Assembly: GCA_016868015.1 (NCBI GenBank)
Contig: VGIF01000003.1
Coordinates: 1-55,508, forward strand
DNA length: 55,508 nt
Direction: 5' to 3'
DNA from: Betaproteobacteria bacterium
Lineage (GTDB): Bacteria; Pseudomonadota; Gammaproteobacteria; Burkholderiales; SG8-41
Position 1 is the first letter of the stretch. Each line of letters begins with the position of its first letter. The notes beneath the pieces are model-generated. The model had not been told where the DNA came from. It saw only the letters and a program-made list of their open reading frames with translations, and did no database searches. A program made the position numbers and the translations under genes. This document shows positions 14,816 to 23,720 of the stretch, piece after piece.

Positions 14816-17041
14816 ATGGACGTGAATTTTCTCGCGGGCAGCACTGCCTTGAATCCGATTCACCCCGCCAACGCCTACCCAAGGCTCGCGCGCGTCTTTC
14901 CGTTTTTGCGCTGGTGGCCCATGGTCAGCCGCGACACCCTGCGCGCGGACGCCATCGCCGGGCTGACGGTGGCGATGATCTTGATCCCGCAGTCGATGGC
15001 CTACGCCCAACTCGCGGGCATGCCGGCGTTTTACGGCCTTTACGCGGCGTTTTTGCCGGTGTTGATCGGCGCGCTGTGGGGCTCGTCTCACCAACTGGCG
15101 ACCGGGCCGGTGGCGATGGTGGCGCTGCTCACCGGTTCGAGCCTGGCGCAATTCGCCACGCCCGGCCAAGATCAGTTCATCGCGATGGCGATCACGCTAG
15201 CGCTGATGGTGGGTGTGTTTCAATTCACGCTGGGCGTGTTTCGGCTGGGCGCGATCATCAGTTTTTTGTCGCATCCGGTGATTGTCGGTTTCACCAATGC
15301 CGCGGCAATCATCATCGCGCTCTCGCAACTAAATAAATTCATTGGCGTGCCGCTCGTGCGCACGGATCAGTTTTTGCTCGACGTGTGGGGCGTGCTAAGA
15401 CGCGCCACCGACGCCCACTGGCCCACGCTCGCCTTTGGCCTGGCGGCTTTGACGCTGATGTTGCTGCTGCGCCGTTACCGCCCGCTGTGGCCCGGCGTGC
15501 TGATCGCGGTGGCGCTGGCCACGCTGGTGAGTTGGGGGATCGAATTCGAGCGCGGCGACAGCGCGCAGGCCGCGCAGTTTGATAACGCCAATGTGCGCAC
15601 CGTGATCGAAGTCGCCCGCGCCACGCGCGATAATCTGGCCGAGGTGAATCGCGAGATCTCCGAAAAATCCAATGACATGCAGCAATTTCGGCAGCGATAC
15701 GGCGAGGATCACCCGCGCGCGCTCGCCTTGCGGCACGACATCGAGTTTTTGCGGCTGCAAATGCGCGGCATCGAGCGCGAACGCGACACGCGCCTGGCGG
15801 AATTGCACTCGCTGCGTTTCGAACGCGTGCCTAGCGTGGGCGGCGCCGCCTCGCGTTTTTATCTCGAGGGCCAACTGCCCGCCAGCGTGACCGCCGATGC
15901 CCGCCGCTGGCAAGTGGAGCGTTTGGATCAAAACGAAATCACGCTAAAAGGCGGCGGCAACGTGATCGGCGCGGTGCCCGCGGGACTGCCCAAATTCTCG
16001 TGGCCGGGCTTTAACTTCGGCACCCTGGCGACGCTGTTCGCCACCGCGCTGGTGATCACGCTGGTGGGCTTCATGGAAGCGATTTCCATCGCCAAGGCGA
16101 TGGCGACACAAACGCGGCAACGCATCGACCCCAACCAGGAATTAATCGGGCAAGGCCTGGCCAACGTCGCCGGCTCGCTCACACAATCGTTTCCGGTGAG
16201 CGGCTCGTTTTCGCGCTCGGCGGTGAATCTGAGCGCCGGCGCGCGCACCGGCATGTCCTCGGTGTTTACCGTGGGCGTGGTGCTGTTGACCTTGCTGCTG
16301 TTCACCCCCGCGCTCTACCATCTGCCGCAATCGGTGCTGGCGGCGATTATTCTGCTGGCGGTGATCAACCTGGTGAATTTCAAAGGCCTGATTCACGCCT
16401 GGCACGCGCATCACCACGACGGCATCGCCGCGTTCGTCACCTTTATCGCCACGCTCGCGTTCGCGCCGCAACTGGAAGCGGGCATTTTGGTGGGCGGCGG
16501 GCTTGCGATTTTGCTCTATTTGTACCGCACCATGCGCCCGCGCGTGGCAGTGTTAAGCCGCCACCCCGACGGGCGGCTGCGCGATGCGCAACTGCATAAT
16601 CTGCCCACCAGCGATTACGTCATCGCCATACGCTTTGACGGCTCGCTTTACTTCGCCAACGTGCCCTACTTCGAGGATTTGATCATGAACCAGGTGGCGC
16701 GCAGGCCCAAGGCGAAGTTCGTGCTGATCGTGGGCGACGCGATCAACGAACTCGATGCCTCCGGCGCCACCGCCATACGCGACCTGGTGCACCGCATGCG
16801 CGACATCGGCGTGACGCTGGTATTTAGCGGCTTGAAGCAACAAGTCGAAGTCGTCGTCGACAACACCGAGCTCGACAAGGTGATCGGCGCAGACAATATT
16901 TTCCGCAACGACGATCAAGCGATCGAATCCATCCACAGCCGCATCACCGATCCGGACTTCTCGCCCGCGCGCTGCCCGCTGCATATCGGCGAGCGCCGCG
17001 CGCCACGCGAGCCCCGCGCCCTCAACGCGCCCGATTCGTGA
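14816..17041 (+). CDS. SulP-family anion transporter with coiled-coil insertion and STAS domain
   Basis: 741 residues from the ATG at 14816; the frame is open further upstream to 14627, but that part reads as leader. SulP proteins move sulfate, bicarbonate or other anions across the inner membrane. Residues about 38-62 carry the SulP signature (AIAGLTVAMILIPQSMAYAQLAGM). Membrane segments run over about 60-240 and 380-560, and a C-terminal STAS domain over about 595-735 (VLIVGDAINELDASGATAI). Between the two membrane parts is an unusual hydrophilic insertion of about 135 residues (about 243-380) rich in heptads, with FRQRYGEDHPRALALRHDIE like Wzz-type coiled coils. The adenosyltransferase gene starts 1 base after its stop. 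Confidence 0.88.
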   Translation: MDVNFLAGSTALNPIHPANAYPRLARVFPFLRWWPMVSRDTLRADAIAGLTVAMILIPQSMAYAQLAGMPAFYGLYAAFLPVLIGALWGSSHQLATGPVAMVALLTGSSLAQFATPGQDQFIAMAITLALMVGVFQFTLGVFRLGAIISFLSHPVIVGFTNAAAIIIALSQLNKFIGVPLVRTDQFLLDVWGVLRRATDAHWPTLAFGLAALTLMLLLRRYRPLWPGVLIAVALATLVSWGIEFERGDSAQAAQFDNANVRTVIEVARATRDNLAEVNREISEKSNDMQQFRQRYGEDHPRALALRHDIEFLRLQMRGIERERDTRLAELHSLRFERVPSVGGAASRFYLEGQLPASVTADARRWQVERLDQNEITLKGGGNVIGAVPAGLPKFSWPGFNFGTLATLFATALVITLVGFMEAISIAKAMATQTRQRIDPNQELIGQGLANVAGSLTQSFPVSGSFSRSAVNLSAGARTGMSSVFTVGVVLLTLLLFTPALYHLPQSVLAAIILLAVINLVNFKGLIHAWHAHHHDGIAAFVTFIATLAFAPQLEAGILVGGGLAILLYLYRTMRPRVAVLSRHPDGRLRDAQLHNLPTSDYVIAIRFDGSLYFANVPYFEDLIMNQVARRPKAKFVLIVGDAINELDASGATAIRDLVHRMRDIGVTLVFSGLKQQVEVVVDNTELDKVIGADNIFRNDDQAIESIHSRITDPDFSPARCPLHIGERRAPREPRALNAPDS

Positions 17042-17042
17042 C

Positions 17043-17603
17043 ATGGCCAACCGCTTGACGCGCATCGTTACCCGCACCGGGGACGCCGGTGAAACGGGCC
17101 TCGCCGACGGCTCGCGCGTGGCCAAGGATGCGCCGCGCATCGAAGCGCTGGGCGCCGTGGACGAATTAAACAGCGCGCTCGGCGTGTTGCTCGCCGAGCC
17201 GCTGCCCGGCACCGTGCGCACCTGTTTGGGCGACGTGCAAAACGACCTTTTCGATGTGGGCGGCGAGCTGAGCGTGCCCGGCCACGCAATATTGAGCAAT
17301 GCGCATGTCGCGCGGCTGGAACAGGCGCTTACCGCGTTAAACGCCGGCTTGCCGCCGTTGAAGGATTTTATTTTGCCCGGTGGCACGCGCGCGGCGGCGC
17401 TCGCGCATGTCGCGCGCACGGTATGCCGGCGCGCCGAGCGGCGCGTCATCACGCTCGCCCGGCACGACAGCGCGCCCGCGCTTGCCACGCCGTATCTGAA
17501 TCGCTTGTCGGATCTGCTGTTCGTGATCGCGCGCGTGCTCAATCGTCAGGGTGACAACGCGCCCGGCAACGATGTGCTGTGGCAACCGGGTAAAAACCGC
17601 TGA
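17043..17603 (+). CDS. PduO-type cob(I)alamin adenosyltransferase
   Basis: 186 residues, normal length. It transfers the 5'-deoxyadenosyl group of ATP to cob(I)alamin, making coenzyme B12, in the cytoplasm. The N-terminal nucleotide-binding block is clear (residues 8-26, containing TRTGDAGETGLADGSRV), followed by EALGAVDELNSALG and the C-terminal RRAERRVITLARHD and LNRLSDLLFVIAR motifs. It starts one base after the SulP stop, so the two genes share a transcript, though no functional link is evident. No cobalamin riboswitch is seen. Confidence 0.93.
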   Translation: MANRLTRIVTRTGDAGETGLADGSRVAKDAPRIEALGAVDELNSALGVLLAEPLPGTVRTCLGDVQNDLFDVGGELSVPGHAILSNAHVARLEQALTALNAGLPPLKDFILPGGTRAAALAHVARTVCRRAERRVITLARHDSAPALATPYLNRLSDLLFVIARVLNRQGDNAPGNDVLWQPGKNR

Positions 17604-17616
17604 CCGGCGGTATTTA

Positions 17617-17647
17617 TATAAATTATTGATTTTATTGATATTTTTAG
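17617..17647 (-). repeat. AT-rich border element, copy 5 (between convergent genes)
   Basis: On the plus strand it contains TTGATTTTATTGATATTTTT (17626-17645), an exact match to the inner consensus; the outer AATACTTA end is changed. It lies between the 3' ends of the adenosyltransferase and cupin genes, so it cannot be upstream of either coding sequence. Confidence 0.75.
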
Positions 17648-17696
17648 TGGCGCGTGTTGCCCCATCGCGCTCGAACGGTGACGGCGGCGTGAACCG

Positions 17697-18053
17697 CTAC
17701 AACAATTCGGTATCCTCATGCGCATACGCAGGCGCGCACGCACACAAAATTTTCAGCGCCAGCGCGCTGGTGCAGGCGATGCAGTGCGGCGTGCCGGGGG
17801 CAATACAAACCGTATCGCCGACACCCACGTCAAACGTTTGCGCACCCAGCCGCATGCGCCCCGTGCCCTGGGTGATGTGATAAATCTCCTCCGCGACGCG
17901 ATGCCGGTGCAATTGCGTTTTCTGACCGGGCAACACCACCGCTTCGGCGAAGCTTTGTGCCCGGTTGCCCTGTTGCGCGGGATGCATCAGCTCGCGAATT
18001 TGCGAGCCATCCTTGGTGGTAAACGGTTCGATCGAGGCGTAACTTGTTTTCAT
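17697..18053 (-). CDS. small cupin-domain protein
   Basis: 118 residues, a single cupin fold. Metal-binding motif 1 is visible as LHRHRVAEEIYHITQGTG (His/His/Glu) and motif 2 as GDTVCIAPGTPHCI. Such proteins are small metal-dependent enzymes or sensors; no substrate can be named. It is divergent from the racemase gene, with 47 bases between the two ATGs, so they may share regulation. Confidence 0.85.
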   Translation of the reverse strand: MKTSYASIEPFTTKDGSQIRELMHPAQQGNRAQSFAEAVVLPGQKTQLHRHRVAEEIYHITQGTGRMRLGAQTFDVGVGDTVCIAPGTPHCIACTSALALKILCACAPAYAHEDTELL

Positions 18054-18100
18054 GACTCCGGCTCGGTAGGCTATGGCACAAGATCATTTTATGGCACAAC

Positions 18101-18808
18101 ATGGGTAAAGCACTGCGCAAACTGGGCGTACTCGGCGGCATGGGCCCGCTCGCCACCGTCGATTTTTTGCAAAAACTGATCGAGGAAACGCCCGCCACAC
18201 GCGATGAGGAGCACCTCCCCGTCATCGTTTATTCGGTACCGCAAATACCCGAACGGCCGCCGGCGATCACCGGTAACGGTCCATCGCCGTTGCCCCACAT
18301 GCTCGAAGGCATATACACCTTAAAGCGCGCCGGCGTGGATGCGGTCGCGATCGCTTGCAACACCGCACACTACTGGTATGACGATTTGCTGCGCGAGGGC
18401 GGCGTGCCGATTTTGCATATCGCCGACGCCGCTTGCCGGGCGCTCGCGAATGAGGCCACCCGCGTAGGCCTGATCGCCACCGGCGGCACCATCGCCGCCG
18501 GGTTTTATCAGCAGCGCTTTGCGGCTCTGGGCAAAACCTGCCTGCTCAACAGCACGCACGAGCAACACACGCTGGTAGGCCCCGCCATCGGGCACGTCAA
18601 GCGCGGCGAGCTTACGCAAGCGCACGCCCTGGCAACGCGCGCCGCACAGGGTTTGCTCGCGCGCGGCGCGCAAGGCATCATCCTTGGCTGCACGGAAATT
18701 CCGCTCGCCATCGAATTTGGACAGTCAGCCGTGTCCGCGCACTGTATCGATGCCACGCGCGCACTGGCACGGGGCTGTGTGCGCTGGTGGCAGGACGATC
18801 GCGATTGA
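18101..18808 (+). CDS. aspartate/glutamate racemase family protein
   Basis: 235 residues. PLP-independent racemases use two cysteines: here Cys86 in AIACNTAHYW and Cys197 in ILGCTEIPL, both in the expected motifs. The N-terminal KLGVLGGMGPLATVDFLQKLIE block is typical of the aspartate racemase branch. It probably interconverts L- and D-aspartate or a related acid in the cytoplasm. Its position just upstream of the gltIJKL glutamate/aspartate importer suggests a link to acidic amino-acid use. Confidence 0.9.
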   Translation: MGKALRKLGVLGGMGPLATVDFLQKLIEETPATRDEEHLPVIVYSVPQIPERPPAITGNGPSPLPHMLEGIYTLKRAGVDAVAIACNTAHYWYDDLLREGGVPILHIADAACRALANEATRVGLIATGGTIAAGFYQQRFAALGKTCLLNSTHEQHTLVGPAIGHVKRGELTQAHALATRAAQGLLARGAQGIILGCTEIPLAIEFGQSAVSAHCIDATRALARGCVRWWQDDRD

Positions 18809-18910
18809 GCGGCCGGCCTGACGCCGCGTCTGCTCGCGTCATCGGCCGCGCGCGCCAAACGTTTATCGATTATCCAATGCGGCTTTGTGGCGCACTTCGT
18901 CATAAAAACG

Positions 18911-18940
18911 TAAGTATTTGATCTTAAATGATTTTTCAAT
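18911..18940 (-). repeat. AT-rich border element, copy 6
   Basis: Plus-strand TAAGTATTTGATCTTAAATG then ATTTTTCAAT: the outer end is exact and the centre altered. It lies 112 bases before gltI and is oriented away from it. Confidence 0.75.
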
Positions 18941-19051
18941 AAATGCCCGCTGGACAAGCGTGCCCACATCGGCTAGATTGACGGCTTGCGCGTAAGCGGT
19001 TCAAGCGGTTTTCCGATCAGTTCAACGGTTTTTCCTGTGGAGGAGTGTTTC

Positions 19052-19969
19052 ATGAAACGTATCACCAGCCTGTTCCTGGCCCTGTTCGCGGGCGCGGCGT
19101 TTAGCGGTGCCGCGGTTGCGCAAGAGAGCGGCACCTTGAAAAAAATCCGCGACACCGGCGTGATCAAAATCGGCCATCGCGACGCGTCGATCCCATTTTC
19201 CTATCTCGACGAAAAGCAAAGGCCCATCGGCTACGGCGTGGACATTTGCCTGAAAATCGCCGATGCGGTACAGGCGCAGTTGAAAATGCCGAATTTGAAA
19301 GTTGAATTCGTGCCGGTGACCTCGCAAACGCGCATTCCGATTTTGACCGGCGGCAACATCGATCTGGAATGCGGTTCCACCACCAACAGCATCGAGCGCC
19401 AAAAACAGGTCGCGTTCGCGCCGACTTACTTCATGACCGGCACCAAAATCATCGTCAAGAAGAACTCGGGCATCAAAGGTTATGACGATCTCAAGGGCAA
19501 GACCGTGGTGATCACCCAGGGCACCACCAACGAGCGCGCGATGAAGGCGTACAACGACGAGAAAAAACTCGGCATCAACTTTATCCCCGCCAAGGATCAC
19601 GCCGAGTCGTTCCTGGCGGTGGAAACCGGCCGCGCGGTGGCGTTCCCGATGGACGATATTCTGCTGTTCGGCTTGCGGGCCAGCGCGCGCAACCCGGACG
19701 ACTACGTGATCCTCGGTGAATTTCTCTCCGACGATCCCTACGGCATCATGATGCGCCGGGACGACGCCGAGTTCAAAAAACTCGTCGACGACACCGTGAT
19801 CGGTCTTTACAAGAGCGGCGAAATTAACAAGATCTACACCAAGTGGTTCCAGTCGAAAATTCCGCCGCGGGGGATCAACTTGAACTTCCCGATGTCAGAC
19901 GCGCTGAAACAGGCGATCAAGAACCCCAACGATACCGGCGTGGGCGCTTGCGGCAAGATGAAGTGCTAG
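19052..19969 (+). CDS. gltI: glutamate/aspartate ABC transporter, periplasmic binding protein
   Basis: 305 residues from the ATG at 19052, chosen for its strong GGAGGAG site at 19039-19045 and for the signal peptide (MKRITSLFLALFAGAAFSGAAVA). The mature protein is a type-3 solute-binding protein with the family pattern around KIGHRDASIPFSYLD and the CGSTTNSIERQKQVAF segment typical of GltI. The protein ends with a Cys pair (GACGKMKC). It delivers glutamate/aspartate to GltJK in the periplasm. A strong hairpin terminator follows, which would let the receptor be made in excess over the permease. Confidence 0.93.
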   Translation: MKRITSLFLALFAGAAFSGAAVAQESGTLKKIRDTGVIKIGHRDASIPFSYLDEKQRPIGYGVDICLKIADAVQAQLKMPNLKVEFVPVTSQTRIPILTGGNIDLECGSTTNSIERQKQVAFAPTYFMTGTKIIVKKNSGIKGYDDLKGKTVVITQGTTNERAMKAYNDEKKLGINFIPAKDHAESFLAVETGRAVAFPMDDILLFGLRASARNPDDYVILGEFLSDDPYGIMMRRDDAEFKKLVDDTVIGLYKSGEINKIYTKWFQSKIPPRGINLNFPMSDALKQAIKNPNDTGVGACGKMKC

Positions 19970-20015
19970 GCGCGGCCTGATTCATCCAGCGCACTAATAC
20001 CGAACGCACCAAAAT

Positions 20016-20043
20016 GGGGAACCCGCGGGTTCCCCGTTTTTTT
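20016..20043 (+). terminator. rho-independent terminator/attenuator after gltI
   Basis: A perfect 20-base inverted repeat, GGGGAACCCGCGGGTTCCCC (20016-20035), followed by G and seven T (20037-20043). It lies within the operon between gltI and gltJ, so it likely sets the ratio of binding protein to permease through partial read-through. Confidence 0.93.
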
Positions 20044-20072
20044 GTGCCGATTTTGGGGTAGAGTTAGACGCC

Positions 20073-20804
20073 ATGGATTTCAGCTTCCTTAACCAGCCTG
20101 CCTTTTCCGGCGGCGGGGTCTATCTCGATTGGGTGATCTCCGGCGTCAAATGGACGCTGCTGGTATCCGTCCTGGGCTGGATCATCGCCTTTAGCATGGG
20201 CTCGGTGCTGGGCGTGCTGCGCACCTCACCCGTGTGGTGGCTGCGTGCGCCCGCCACGGTTTACGTCGAGATCTTTCGCAACATTCCGCTACTGGTGCAA
20301 ATGTTCATCTGGTACTTCGTGGTACCGGAAATCGTGCCGAAGTTCATGGGCGACTGGCTCAAAACCAAAATGCCCATGCCGGAATTCTGGAACGCCGTGC
20401 TGTGCCTGGGCTTTTACACCGCCTCGCGCGTGGCCGAACAGGTGCGCTCGGGCATCCAATCGATCCCGCGCGGGCAAACCAACGCCGCGCTCGCCATGGG
20501 TTTGACGCTGCCGCAAGCCTACCGCCACGTGCTGCTGCCAATGGCCTACCGCATCATCATTCCGCCGATGACCACCGAGTTTTTGACCATCTTCAAAAAC
20601 TCCTCGGTGGCGCTCACCATCGGCGTGCTCGAACTCACCGCGCAGGCGCGGCAGATTTCGGAATACACCTTCCGCACCTTCGAAATCTTCATCATCGCCA
20701 CCATTATCTATGCGCTGATCACGCTGACGGTGACCTTCTCGATGCGCTGGCTGGAACACCGGGCCCGCGTGCCCGGGTATATCGGCGGCGCGAGCGGGAA
20801 ATAG
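20073..20804 (+). CDS. gltJ: glutamate/aspartate ABC transporter permease GltJ
   Basis: 243 residues, an inner-membrane permease of the HisMQ type. Hydrophobic segments lie at about 20-50, 60-90, 105-125, 160-180 and 205-230. The cytoplasmic EAA-like loop is seen in the stretch SGIQSIPRGQTNAALAMGL (about 127-145). An N-terminal FRNIPLLVQMF motif is typical. It pairs with GltK, whose gene starts 3 bases after this stop. Confidence 0.92.
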   Translation: MDFSFLNQPAFSGGGVYLDWVISGVKWTLLVSVLGWIIAFSMGSVLGVLRTSPVWWLRAPATVYVEIFRNIPLLVQMFIWYFVVPEIVPKFMGDWLKTKMPMPEFWNAVLCLGFYTASRVAEQVRSGIQSIPRGQTNAALAMGLTLPQAYRHVLLPMAYRIIIPPMTTEFLTIFKNSSVALTIGVLELTAQARQISEYTFRTFEIFIIATIIYALITLTVTFSMRWLEHRARVPGYIGGASGK

Positions 20805-20807
20805 CGC

Positions 20808-21500
20808 ATGTTCAGCGATTTTGACTTTGAAGTCATCGTCAGCGCGCTGCCCTTCCTGTGGGAGGGCATGATGTTTTCGCTGGGCTTGACCCTGCTCGCC
20901 ATGCTTGGCGGCATTTTTCTCGGCACCCTCCTTGCGCTGATGCGCTTGTCGCCGTTCAAAATCTTGAGCTACCCGGCGGGGGCGTACGTCAACCTGATCC
21001 GTTCGATTCCGCTGATCCTGGTGATTTTCTGGTTTTATTTTTTGATCCCGATCGCGGTCAAAAACATCAGCGGCAACCCCTACGCAGCGGGCATCGGGCC
21101 GTTTTACTCGGCACTGATCGCCTTCACCATGTTCGAAGCCGCGTATTACTGCGAAATCATCCGCGCCGGCATTCAAAGCGTGCCGCGCGGGCAAGTGCAT
21201 GCGGCTTATGCGCTGGGTTTGAATTACCGCCAAGCCACCACGCTGGTGATCCTGCCGCAGGCGTTTCGCAACATGATTCCGATCCTGCTCACCACCAGCA
21301 TCATCCTGTTTCAGGACACTTCATTGGTCTACGTGGTCGGGCTCACCGATTTCATGGGCGCGGCAAGCAAAATCGCGCGCCGCGACGGCCGGCTGGTGGA
21401 ACTGTATCTGTTTGCCGCGCTGATTTACTTCATCATATGCTTCACCGCCTCGTATTTCGTGAAGCGCTTGCAGGCACGCTACAACGTCGGCAGAAACTAA
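20808..21500 (+). CDS. gltK: glutamate/aspartate ABC transporter permease GltK
   Basis: 230 residues, the second HisMQ-type permease. Residues 50-75 carry YVNLIRSIPLILVIFWFYF, and the EAA loop is RAGIQSVPRGQVHAAYALGL (about 121-140). The C-terminus SYFVKRLQARY is usual for GltK. The 3-base gap from gltJ implies coupled translation. A palindromic repeat separates it from gltL. Confidence 0.92.
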   Translation: MFSDFDFEVIVSALPFLWEGMMFSLGLTLLAMLGGIFLGTLLALMRLSPFKILSYPAGAYVNLIRSIPLILVIFWFYFLIPIAVKNISGNPYAAGIGPFYSALIAFTMFEAAYYCEIIRAGIQSVPRGQVHAAYALGLNYRQATTLVILPQAFRNMIPILLTTSIILFQDTSLVYVVGLTDFMGAASKIARRDGRLVELYLFAALIYFIICFTASYFVKRLQARYNVGRN

Positions 21501-21600
21501 TATCGGGAAATGCACATCAGGCGCTTTCCCGCAAATACTTCCCTCTCACGCCAGGCTAATAACTACCCAGTTCTTTACACGAAAAATCAAGCAGTTACGA

Positions 21601-21659
21601 GTAGGGTGCGCACCGCGTACGCGTGACGATCGCTGACGCGTGCGCGATGCGCACCCTAC
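21601..21659. repeat. GTAGGGTGCGCA palindromic element
   Basis: Arms GTAGGGTGCGCA (21601-21612) and TGCGCACCCTAC (21648-21659), with further GACGCGTGCGCG complementarity inside. It is a REP-like dispersed repeat in the 285-base gltK-gltL gap and could alter mRNA stability within the operon. Confidence 0.8.
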
Positions 21660-21785
21660 GCCGATCAAACTCCCGTAAGCTTTTGAAACGGCGTAAGAAA
21701 ATGTGGGCAATCATCAGCCCAACGGGGCCAAGGGTGGAAGGCAGCAACGCCTGGCGCATGCACAGATAGATGAAAGGTTCGCACG

Positions 21786-22514
21786 ATGATCGAAATGAAA
21801 AACGTCAGCAAATGGTACGGCAGCTTCCAGGTGCTGAAAAACTGCAGCACACGCGTCAAGAAGGGCGAAGTGGTGGTGGTGTGCGGCCCGTCGGGCTCCG
21901 GCAAATCGACGCTGATCAAAACCGTCAACGCGCTGGAGCCATTTCAGCAAGGCGAAATCACCGTCGAGGGCATTTCGGTGGGCGCGCCGGGCACCGATTT
22001 GCCCAAACTGCGCTCGCGCATCGGCATGGTGTTCCAGAATTTCGAGTTGTTCCCGCACATGAAGGTGGTGGATAACATCAACCTTGCGCAAATCAAGGTG
22101 CTCAACCGTTCAAGCGACGAAGCCCACGCCAAATCGATGGCGCTGTTAAAGCGCGTAGGACTCGAAGCACATGCGCAAAAACATCCTGGGCAGCTCTCCG
22201 GCGGCCAGCAACAGCGCGTGGCGATCGCGCGCGGCCTGGCCATGGACCCGATCGCCATGCTGTTTGACGAACCGACTTCCGCGCTCGATCCGGAAATGAT
22301 CAACGAAGTGCTCGACGTGATGACCGAGCTTGCCCGCGAAGGCATGACCATGATGGTGGTGACGCACGAAATGGGCTTCGCCAGCCGCGTCGCGCACCGC
22401 GTGATCTTCATGGATCAAGGCGAAATCGTCGAAGACGCCAACAAAGGAGACTTCTTCGGCAAGCCGCGCGCGGAGCGCGCGCAGCAGTTTTTATCGAAAA
22501 TCCTGCACCACTGA
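21786..22514 (+). CDS. gltL: glutamate/aspartate ABC transporter ATPase
   Basis: 242 residues. Walker [10 protein letters not shown] (residues 34-42), Q-loop near [14 protein letters not shown] signature [16 protein letters not shown], Walker [12 protein letters not shown] and the switch His in VVTHEMGFA are all intact. It is the nucleotide-binding subunit that drives GltJK in the inner membrane. The start ATG at 21786 is preceded by GAAAGG (21770-21775). It completes the importer gltIJKL. Confidence 0.94.
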   Translation: MIEMKNVSKWYGSFQVLKNCSTRVKKGEVVVVCGPSGSGKSTLIKTVNALEPFQQGEITVEGISVGAPGTDLPKLRSRIGMVFQNFELFPHMKVVDNINLAQIKVLNRSSDEAHAKSMALLKRVGLEAHAQKHPGQLSGGQQQRVAIARGLAMDPIAMLFDEPTSALDPEMINEVLDVMTELAREGMTMMVVTHEMGFASRVAHRVIFMDQGEIVEDANKGDFFGKPRAERAQQFLSKILHH

Positions 22515-22582
22515 CCGGGCGCGCCGGGGTTCGGCAAGCACGGCCCGGCCCGCGCGGCGCCCGCGCACACATCTGGCACGCA

Positions 22583-23587
22583 TTACCTTGCGGTGGCCAG
22601 TCCTGCGGCCTTGATCACGCCGACCCATCGCTTCGACTCTTCACGAATGAAGTTGCCCAGTTCCGCCGAGCTGCTGGATTGCGGCTCCTGGCCCTGCTCG
22701 AGAATGCGCTTGGAGAACGCCGGTTCGTTCAACATTTTCACCATGTCGCCGTTGATCTTGGCGAGTACCGCCGGCGGCATGCCGCCCGGCGCCATCAGCG
22801 CATACCAGGTGGCGCACTGAAAACCGGGTAACGATTCCGCCACCGTCGGCACGTCGGGCGCCGCGGACGAACGTTGGGTGCCGCCAAACGCCAGCGCGCG
22901 CAGCTTGCCGGCCTTGGCGAGCGGCCAAACCGCGGGCATGCTGTTGAATAAAAACTGCACCTGGCCGCCGACCAGATCAGTGATCGCGGCCGAGGCGCCC
23001 TTGTACGGCACGTGCAAAAAATCCACCTTGCCCATCACCTTGAGCATTTCGCATCCGAGATGATTGGAGGTGCCAGCGCCGGGTGAGCCGCAATTCAATT
23101 TGCCGGGCTGGGCGCGGGCGAGCGCCAACAGCTCGTTGACGTTCTTTGCCGCCACCGAGGGGTGGCTCACCAGCATTTGCGGGCTCACCACCACCAGCGA
23201 CACCGGCGTCAAGTCGCGCAGGGTGTCGTACGGCACCTTGTTCATCAGCGGCACGATGACCAGCGCGGCGGACGTGCCCATCATCAGGGTGTAACCGTCA
23301 GGGGTGGCGCGCGCCGTGAGTTCGGTGCCGATGACGCCGCTCGCCCCGGCGCGGTTGTCGACCACCACTTGCTGCCCCCACATTTCAGTGAAGCGATGCG
23401 CGACCATGCGCGCCACCACGTCGGTTGCGCTGCCCGCCAGATTCGGCACCACCATGCGCACCGGGCGCTGCGGGAAACTCCCTGCGGTTTGCGCCTGCGC
23501 TGCGCTCGCAAAAAACACACCCGCCGCGGCCGCAATCAGCGCCGCGCGCCCCGTTTGCCTGCCCGTGTACCCAAGAACGTTACGCAT
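22583..23587 (-). CDS. Bug/TctC-type tripartite tricarboxylate receptor (copy 1)
   Basis: 334 residues from the ATG at 23587, preceded by GGGAGG; a longer frame runs on but overlaps the next gene. Signal peptide of about 33 residues ending SAAQAQ. Bug-family motifs: FPQRPVRMVVPNLAGSATD, VVDNRAGASGVIGTE, HPSVAAKNVNELLALARAQP and HVPYKGASAAITDLVGGQV. Bug proteins bind carboxylates and related acids in the periplasm, normally for TctAB permeases, none of which is in the window. The D-aminoacylase gene is upstream on the same strand. Confidence 0.92.
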   Translation of the reverse strand: MRNVLGYTGRQTGRAALIAAAAGVFFASAAQAQTAGSFPQRPVRMVVPNLAGSATDVVARMVAHRFTEMWGQQVVVDNRAGASGVIGTELTARATPDGYTLMMGTSAALVIVPLMNKVPYDTLRDLTPVSLVVVSPQMLVSHPSVAAKNVNELLALARAQPGKLNCGSPGAGTSNHLGCEMLKVMGKVDFLHVPYKGASAAITDLVGGQVQFLFNSMPAVWPLAKAGKLRALAFGGTQRSSAAPDVPTVAESLPGFQCATWYALMAPGGMPPAVLAKINGDMVKMLNEPAFSKRILEQGQEPQSSSSAELGNFIREESKRWVGVIKAAGLATAR

Positions 23588-23720
23588 ATCGTCCCAGCCT
23601 CCCCGATTTGTCGTGTTGATCCATCCTGTTGGTGGTGGCGGCGCGTGCGCCGCGCAAATGCCTGGCGCATCGTAGCACGCTCGCGACGCGCCAGGCGCAA
23701 TCCCCGCCGCGGGCAGCCGG

